Shown here: positions 60,754 to 64,000 of the stretch, piece by piece
Layout: every line of letters begins with the position of its first letter
Numbering within the stretch: the stretch's first letter is position 1
Assembly (NCBI RefSeq): GCF_011752975.1
Contig: NZ_VWWP01000001.1
Coordinates: forward strand, 434,001-498,000
Direction of reading: 5' to 3'
DNA: 64,000 bases
Source of the DNA: Chryseobacterium sp. Tr-659
GTDB taxonomy: Bacteria > Bacteroidota > Bacteroidia > Flavobacteriales > Weeksellaceae
Notes under the pieces: model-generated
What the model was told of the DNA's origin: nothing
What the model saw: only the letters and a program-made list of their open reading frames with translations
The model's database searches: none
Translations under genes and position numbers: made by a program

Positions 60754-61275
60754 TTACTTTAATACAATTTTTAAGCCCATTTCTTTTTTAAGATAGAGTA
60801 AAACCTCAGCATTTCCTTTGGCATCATCTACAGGATTATGCGTGTGTTCGGTTTTACGAAGATGTTTCCATTGGGCAAAAGTATCTTTTTCCAATCCGCA
60901 GTAAAGATCAGAAAGTCTTCGGGAGGAATAACCAAAAGGATTCCGTCCGATAAAATGATGGAAATACCAGCAGATGAACATCCAGTCGAAACCATTATTA
61001 TCACTGATGAAAATAGGTCTTCCTTTAGAATGGGTTTTGATCCATTCCTCAAAATTGAGCATTACTTTCTCAGGATCTTCAAAACTGAGGGTTTCCTCTC
61101 TAGTGAAGCCGGAGACAGCCAATGCATCAGGGTTGAATCGTTCAGAAATCGGTTTCAGTTTTCCGTAGAAAGTGGTGTCGAGTTCATCATTCACGAGAAC
61201 GGCACCAAAACAGACCATCGAAAAATCACCGGGAATAGGGCCGTCCGATTCTATGTCGACCATGATATAGCTCAT
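60754..61275 (-). CDS. DEDDh 3'-5' exonuclease-like protein
   Basis: The 173-aa protein has VDIESDG (D-x-E, Exo I), ISDNNGFDWMF (Exo II Asp) and HNPVDDAKGNAEVL (Exo III, H-x4-D). It is a compact DEDDh exonuclease, probably acting on RNA or DNA ends. It differs from the DnaQ-like protein at 36129-36902 in lacking the extra C-terminal segment. The GNAT gene follows within 5 nt. Confidence 0.83.
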   Translation of the reverse strand: MSYIMVDIESDGPIPGDFSMVCFGAVLVNDELDTTFYGKLKPISERFNPDALAVSGFTREETLSFEDPEKVMLNFEEWIKTHSKGRPIFISDNNGFDWMFICWYFHHFIGRNPFGYSSRRLSDLYCGLEKDTFAQWKHLRKTEHTHNPVDDAKGNAEVLLYLKKEMGLKIVLK

Positions 61276-61409
61276 TGGTATTGGTTTTTATTGAACGAAG
61301 ATATTGATTTCGGCTGAGGTATAAGTTTAAAATTTTATTATTTATCAGTCCAGAATAGAAGACTGGAAGTTATTTTCGTATTCAACTTTATAAACTTCCA
61401 TCTCCCATT

Positions 61410-62609
61410 TTAAACGATCTCAAAAAAAGCCCTTCTCCCAATTTTAATCTTAGTTTTAGGGACTAGTTCCAATTCTTCATTCGGATTTGTTATTTTCAAA
61501 TTATTGACCTGAATTCCTCCACTTTCTATTAATCTTCGGACGGCCGATTTGCTGAGGTCGTTTTTAAGCTGATGGCAAAGATCAAGAAGCGAAATTATAT
61601 TTTCCTGATGTTTTAATTTACTTATTGCAATCTGCTCGTACACCTTCTCCTCAAAATTTTTATTCTGAAACTGATTGATGAAAAATTGTTCCGCATTTTC
61701 TGCTGAGGTTTTGTTATGATACTGACTGATGATATTTTTAGCGATAATCTTTTTGATATTCATAGGATTTTCTCCGTTTTCCATTTGGGATTTAAGGCTT
61801 GATTTTTCTTCCGGATTAAAACTGGTCGTCAGATCAATAAACTCAGTAATCAAAGCATCCGGAATAGACATTGTTTTCCCGAACATTTCATTGGGTTCAT
61901 CTGTCAGTCCAATGATGTTGTTTAATGATTTGCTCATTTTCTCCTTTCCGTCAAGCCCTCTCAGAAGCGGCATACACATCACGATCTGGGCCGGCATCTG
62001 ATGAACTTCCTGAAGCTGTCTTCCCATAGTGCAGTTGAAAAGCTGATCAGTACCGCCCATTTCGATATCACATTCAATCTTTACCGAATCAAAACCTTGA
62101 AGAATAGGGTATACAAGCTCGTGCATGGCAATAGGTGTATTTTCTGTAAATCTTTTGTTAAAATCATTACGGTGCATCAGCTGAGCCACAGTTACTTTTG
62201 ACAACAGCTGGATCACCTCCGAAAAATCAAGAGTATCCAGCCATTCCGAATTAAAAACGATCTTTGTTTTATCAACATCAATAACTTTTGAAAGCTGATT
62301 AATATAGGTTTGTGCATTATGCTGTACTTCTTCGGCTGTTAAAGGCTTTCTGGCCTTGTTCTTTCCCGTAGGATCTCCAATCCTGGCCGTGAAGCTTCCC
62401 ACCACAATGATGATCTGATGCCCCAAATCCTGAAATTGTTTCATTTTTTTGAGTACCACAGCATGTCCCAAATGAAGATCAGGGGCTGTAGGATCAAAGC
62501 CCAGCTTGATGGATAGCTTTCTGTTTTCTTTTTCTGCCTGTGTTAGTTTTTCTTCCAAGCCGTTTTCAGGTAGGATGATAGCCGTATTTTCTTTTAGTAG
62601 ATGAATCAT
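61410..62609 (-). CDS. tyrS: Tyrosyl-tRNA synthetase (TyrZ-like)
   Basis: Charges tRNA-Tyr. The start at 62609 (MIHLLKENTAII) gives 399 aa; the frame reaches 62642, but that would run into the terminator hairpin. Class I motifs: H46-L-G-H49 in PTAPDLHLGHAV and KEKMSKS. The C-terminal S4 RNA-binding domain reads SAVRRLIESGGIQVNN. FDPTAPDLH marks the second bacterial TyrRS type (TyrZ-like). A leader ORF, an antiterminator candidate and a terminator precede it, indicating attenuation by Tyr supply. Confidence 0.95.
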   Translation of the reverse strand: MIHLLKENTAIILPENGLEEKLTQAEKENRKLSIKLGFDPTAPDLHLGHAVVLKKMKQFQDLGHQIIIVVGSFTARIGDPTGKNKARKPLTAEEVQHNAQTYINQLSKVIDVDKTKIVFNSEWLDTLDFSEVIQLLSKVTVAQLMHRNDFNKRFTENTPIAMHELVYPILQGFDSVKIECDIEMGGTDQLFNCTMGRQLQEVHQMPAQIVMCMPLLRGLDGKEKMSKSLNNIIGLTDEPNEMFGKTMSIPDALITEFIDLTTSFNPEEKSSLKSQMENGENPMNIKKIIAKNIISQYHNKTSAENAEQFFINQFQNKNFEEKVYEQIAISKLKHQENIISLLDLCHQLKNDLSKSAVRRLIESGGIQVNNLKITNPNEELELVPKTKIKIGRRAFFEIV

Positions 62610-62625
62610 ATTTAAATTTTTTAAA

Positions 62626-62656
62626 TGAAAAAGCCCGGACATGGACTGTCCGGGCT
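62626..62656 (-). terminator. Attenuator terminator just upstream of tyrS
   Basis: On the minus strand AGCCCGGACA (62656-62647) pairs over 10 bp with TGTCCGGGCT (62641-62632) around a 5-nt loop, then TTTTT. It ends about 17-22 nt before the tyrS ATG, so unless bypassed it would stop tyrS transcription. Confidence 0.88.
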
Positions 62657-62723
62657 CTATATAGAATGTTAAACTGTTTTATTGGATTACAATATAGAAA
62701 GTCTTCCCGAACGATAGTCCGGA
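62648..62723 (-). promoter_or_regulatory. Attenuator region with alternative hairpins (segments 1-3)
   Basis: Segment 1 TCCGGAC (62723-62717) pairs with segment 2 GTTCGGGA (62712-62705, one bulge). Segment 2 GTTCGGG can instead pair with CCCGGAC (62654-62648) in the terminator's 5' arm. That antiterminator is extended by TCTATAT (62698-62692) with ATATAGA (62662-62656), 14 bp in all. The pairings are mutually exclusive, as in trp-type attenuators. Confidence 0.7.
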
Positions 62724-62776
62724 GTGTAATATTCACTGAAGAAAGGAAGACGTAATATACTGTTCAAATGTTTCAT
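62687..62776 (-). CDS. tyrS leader peptide (29 aa, Tyr-Tyr and third Tyr)
   Basis: An ORF of 29 codons plus TAA on the minus strand, starting ATG 62776. Residues 14-21 read SEYYTPDY, with Tyr at codons 16, 17 and 21. The codon-21 TAT sits in the loop between attenuator segments 1 and 2. A ribosome waiting at codons 16-17 would cover segment 1 and free segment 2 for antitermination; one that reaches the stop would cover the TCTATAT arm and let the terminator form. It is preceded by a promoter at 62784-62813. Alternatively it is a tiny protein gene with its own terminator. Confidence 0.65.
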   Translation of the reverse strand: MKHLNSILRLPFFSEYYTPDYRSGRLSIL

Positions 62777-62783
62777 TGTGTTG

Positions 62784-62813
62784 TAAATATAACGGATTTT
62801 TCCGTGATTCCAA
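62784..62813 (-). promoter_or_regulatory. Promoter of the tyrS leader transcript
   Basis: On the minus strand TTG (62813-62811), exactly 19 nt, TATATTTA (62791-62784): one base off the TAnnTTTG consensus, ending 7 nt before the leader ATG. Confidence 0.65.
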
Positions 62814-62815
62814 TA

Positions 62816-62903
62816 TTTAAACCATTAAGATGTATTGTAAGGGTTATAACAAGATTTGTTTTTGAGAAAAAACTTAACCATTTACCAATCTTAATGGTTT
62901 AAA
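62816..62903. repeat. 16-bp inverted repeat upstream of the tyrS promoter
   Basis: TTTAAACCATTAAGAT (62816-62831) and ATCTTAATGGTTTAAA (62888-62903) are perfect complements around a 56-bp spacer, with GGTTA/TAACC pairing inside. It may be the terminator or end structure of the upstream GNAT gene, or a small palindromic element. Confidence 0.7.
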
Positions 62904-62988
62904 ATAAAGGTTCAAAACAATTTTACTTGTCATTCCAGAAGCTAATTCCATGCCACAAATTAACTAAAACAGACTTATATGTTTTTTA

Positions 62989-63486
62989 TCATGTGAACAG
63001 ATTCTTTTCCATCTTATAGTTCGTAAGGTCAACTCCTTTTACATTCACGGTTTGCTCCGCTGTTACATGGAAACCTCGATTTTCAAAGAATAATTTTGCT
63101 GTTTTGCTGACATCCGCTGTCAGATGTTTTTTGTTCCCGTTTAAGGCTTCTTGTTCAATCAGAGTATACAGTTTGGATGCAATGCCTATGCGCTGGTAAT
63201 CTTTGTGTACAAAAAGCAGATCAATATAAACTCCTTGATCAAGTGTACAGAATCCAACAATCTGATCTCCGGCTTCAGCAATGAGAACATATTGATCCTT
63301 TACAACATTTTTCCACCTTTCTTTATTTTCTGCTCCGGATTGCCAGGCTTCAAGCTGTTCCCGATTATAATCATCTTTACATACAGTACCAATGGTTGAA
63401 GTAAAAAGCCGAAGCATTTCCGGAATATCATGCTGAGTCCCTTTTCTGATAATCAAATCCTGATCAGCGGATATAGGTCTCTTCAT
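62989..63486 (-). CDS. GNAT-family N-acetyltransferase
   Basis: The 165-aa protein has a GNAT domain: IIRKGTQHDIPEMLRLFTST opening, IVGFCTLDQGVYIDLLFVH strands, the acetyl-CoA loop YQRIGIASKLY near residues 117-127, and AKLFFENRGFHVTAEQTV. The form resembles general acetyltransferases with small-molecule substrates. Its start overlaps the end of the TetR gene by 23 nt, so it is translationally coupled and likely controlled by that regulator. Confidence 0.9.
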   Translation of the reverse strand: MKRPISADQDLIIRKGTQHDIPEMLRLFTSTIGTVCKDDYNREQLEAWQSGAENKERWKNVVKDQYVLIAEAGDQIVGFCTLDQGVYIDLLFVHKDYQRIGIASKLYTLIEQEALNGNKKHLTADVSKTAKLFFENRGFHVTAEQTVNVKGVDLTNYKMEKNLFT

Positions 63487-64000
63487 AAAGCGTTTGCTGT
63501 TCTTTATTGAGGAAAGGATAAAACAGGTTCATCTGCAGTAAAGTATAATGGTGTACCGCTGTCTCTTTATCCAGCTTTAAAATTAATCTGTTATGAGTAA
63601 GCCAGTTATCCGCAACGATGAATATCTGCTGAATAAGGCTGTCCATGATAAAATCAGGAATATCTTTTCTAATGATATTATTTTTCTGAAAACCTGAAAA
63701 TATGAGCAGGAACTCTTCTTTTCTACTGGAATGGATTCCTTCATACTGTAATTTTATTTCAGGAATTTTATGTACGATATCAACAAAGTTCACAAAGATA
63801 AACCGGAAAGAATAAAATATTTCAGAAGTGGATGCTGTGAAATGATAAAGGTCTTCAAGTGTTGCATGTTCAAGCTTTTTCATCTTGTTTAGCAGTTCAT
63901 CCATTTTCAGCGTAAGTTCCCCAAAAAGAATCTTAATGATATCCTCAGAATGTTTGAAGTGATAATGGAGGTTCCCCGCACTGATATTAAGTTCTGCTGC
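63464..64000 (-). CDS. TetR-family transcriptional regulator, N-terminus cut by window edge
   Basis: The frame is open from the right edge. The first visible residues, AAELNISAGNLHYHFKHSED, are the recognition helix part of a TetR helix-turn-helix, so only about 20-30 N-terminal residues are missing. The 146 residues from Met 63904 form the ligand/dimer domain, starting MDELLNKMKKLEHATLEDLY. It overlaps the downstream GNAT gene by 23 nt. An internal Met at 63904 should not be taken as the start. The ligand is unknown. Confidence 0.88.
   Translation of the reverse strand, partial: AAELNISAGNLHYHFKHSEDIIKILFGELTLKMDELLNKMKKLEHATLEDLYHFTASTSEIFYSFRFIFVNFVDIVHKIPEIKLQYEGIHSSRKEEFLLIFSGFQKNNIIRKDIPDFIMDSLIQQIFIVADNWLTHNRLILKLDKETAVHHYTLLQMNLFYPFLNKEQQTLYEETYIR

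Noticed and set aside
1..64000. Mobile elements, CRISPR arrays, prophage, tRNA and rRNA genes
   Set aside because: I looked for transposase or integrase motifs, regularly spaced repeats and cloverleaf-like sequences and found none that I can support.

Overview
The window is a stretch of ordinary flavobacterial chromosome, most likely Chryseobacterium or a close relative. The pointers are the low GC content, the near absence of Shine-Dalgarno sequences, the repeated TAnnTTTG promoter box typical of Bacteroidetes, a subtilase carrying a type IX secretion sorting tail, and families largely confined to Flavobacteriia (DUF6427-like, DUF3109, OstA-like, DUF2147). I see no rRNA, tRNA, CRISPR array, transposase, integrase or prophage genes. 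Both window edges cut genes: an XRE regulator on the left and a TetR regulator on the right.

Layout. 0-4 kb: an XRE regulator diverges from aceB-aceA (glyoxylate shunt) across a gap holding two matching palindromes. 4-10 kb: OmpH/Skp chaperone, a thioesterase, a serine hydrolase, queD-lpxH, a LuxE-like protein and a small nuclease-like protein. 10-16 kb: aquaporin, an M15-like peptidase, a two-component system with a membrane partner, and a DUF2235 protein that has lost its nucleophile. 16-24 kb: ABC-F ATPase, a putative metal-uptake unit (His-rich protein, TonB receptor, lipoprotein) and trigger factor. 24-32 kb: a LolA-like protein, a tandem pair of M16 peptidases and a secreted subtilase. 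32-41 kb: housekeeping genes including pssA, an LTA-synthase-like enzyme and pdhB. 41-50 kb: kup, a Fur-family/OstA/DUF922-like/aminotransferase operon, a class IV aminotransferase-like protein without its lysine, and an amidase. 50-53.5 kb: yqgE/pdxH, HU, and panD with a flippase-like protein. 54-60 kb: a complete TerD-TerD-vWA-TerY-PP2C-kinase stress/signalling cluster with near-identical ~140-bp repeats on each side. 60-64 kb: GNAT and exonuclease genes, and tyrS with its leader.

Most notable points. (1) tyrS is preceded by a 29-codon leader ORF with Tyr-Tyr and a further Tyr codon, then mutually exclusive hairpins ending in an intrinsic terminator just before the tyrS start. This is the layout of a ribosome-mediated attenuator. 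(2) The Ter/TerY-P cluster bracketed by repeats. (3) A paired GCGA-N4-TCGC operator between the XRE regulator and the glyoxylate genes. (4) Three probable pseudo-enzymes (DUF2235, class IV aminotransferase-like, DUF922-like). (5) Seven genes whose TAnnTTTG box lies only 3-5 nt from the ATG, which predicts leaderless mRNAs.

All assignments come from reading translated sequence and motifs by eye. No database search or folding program was run.
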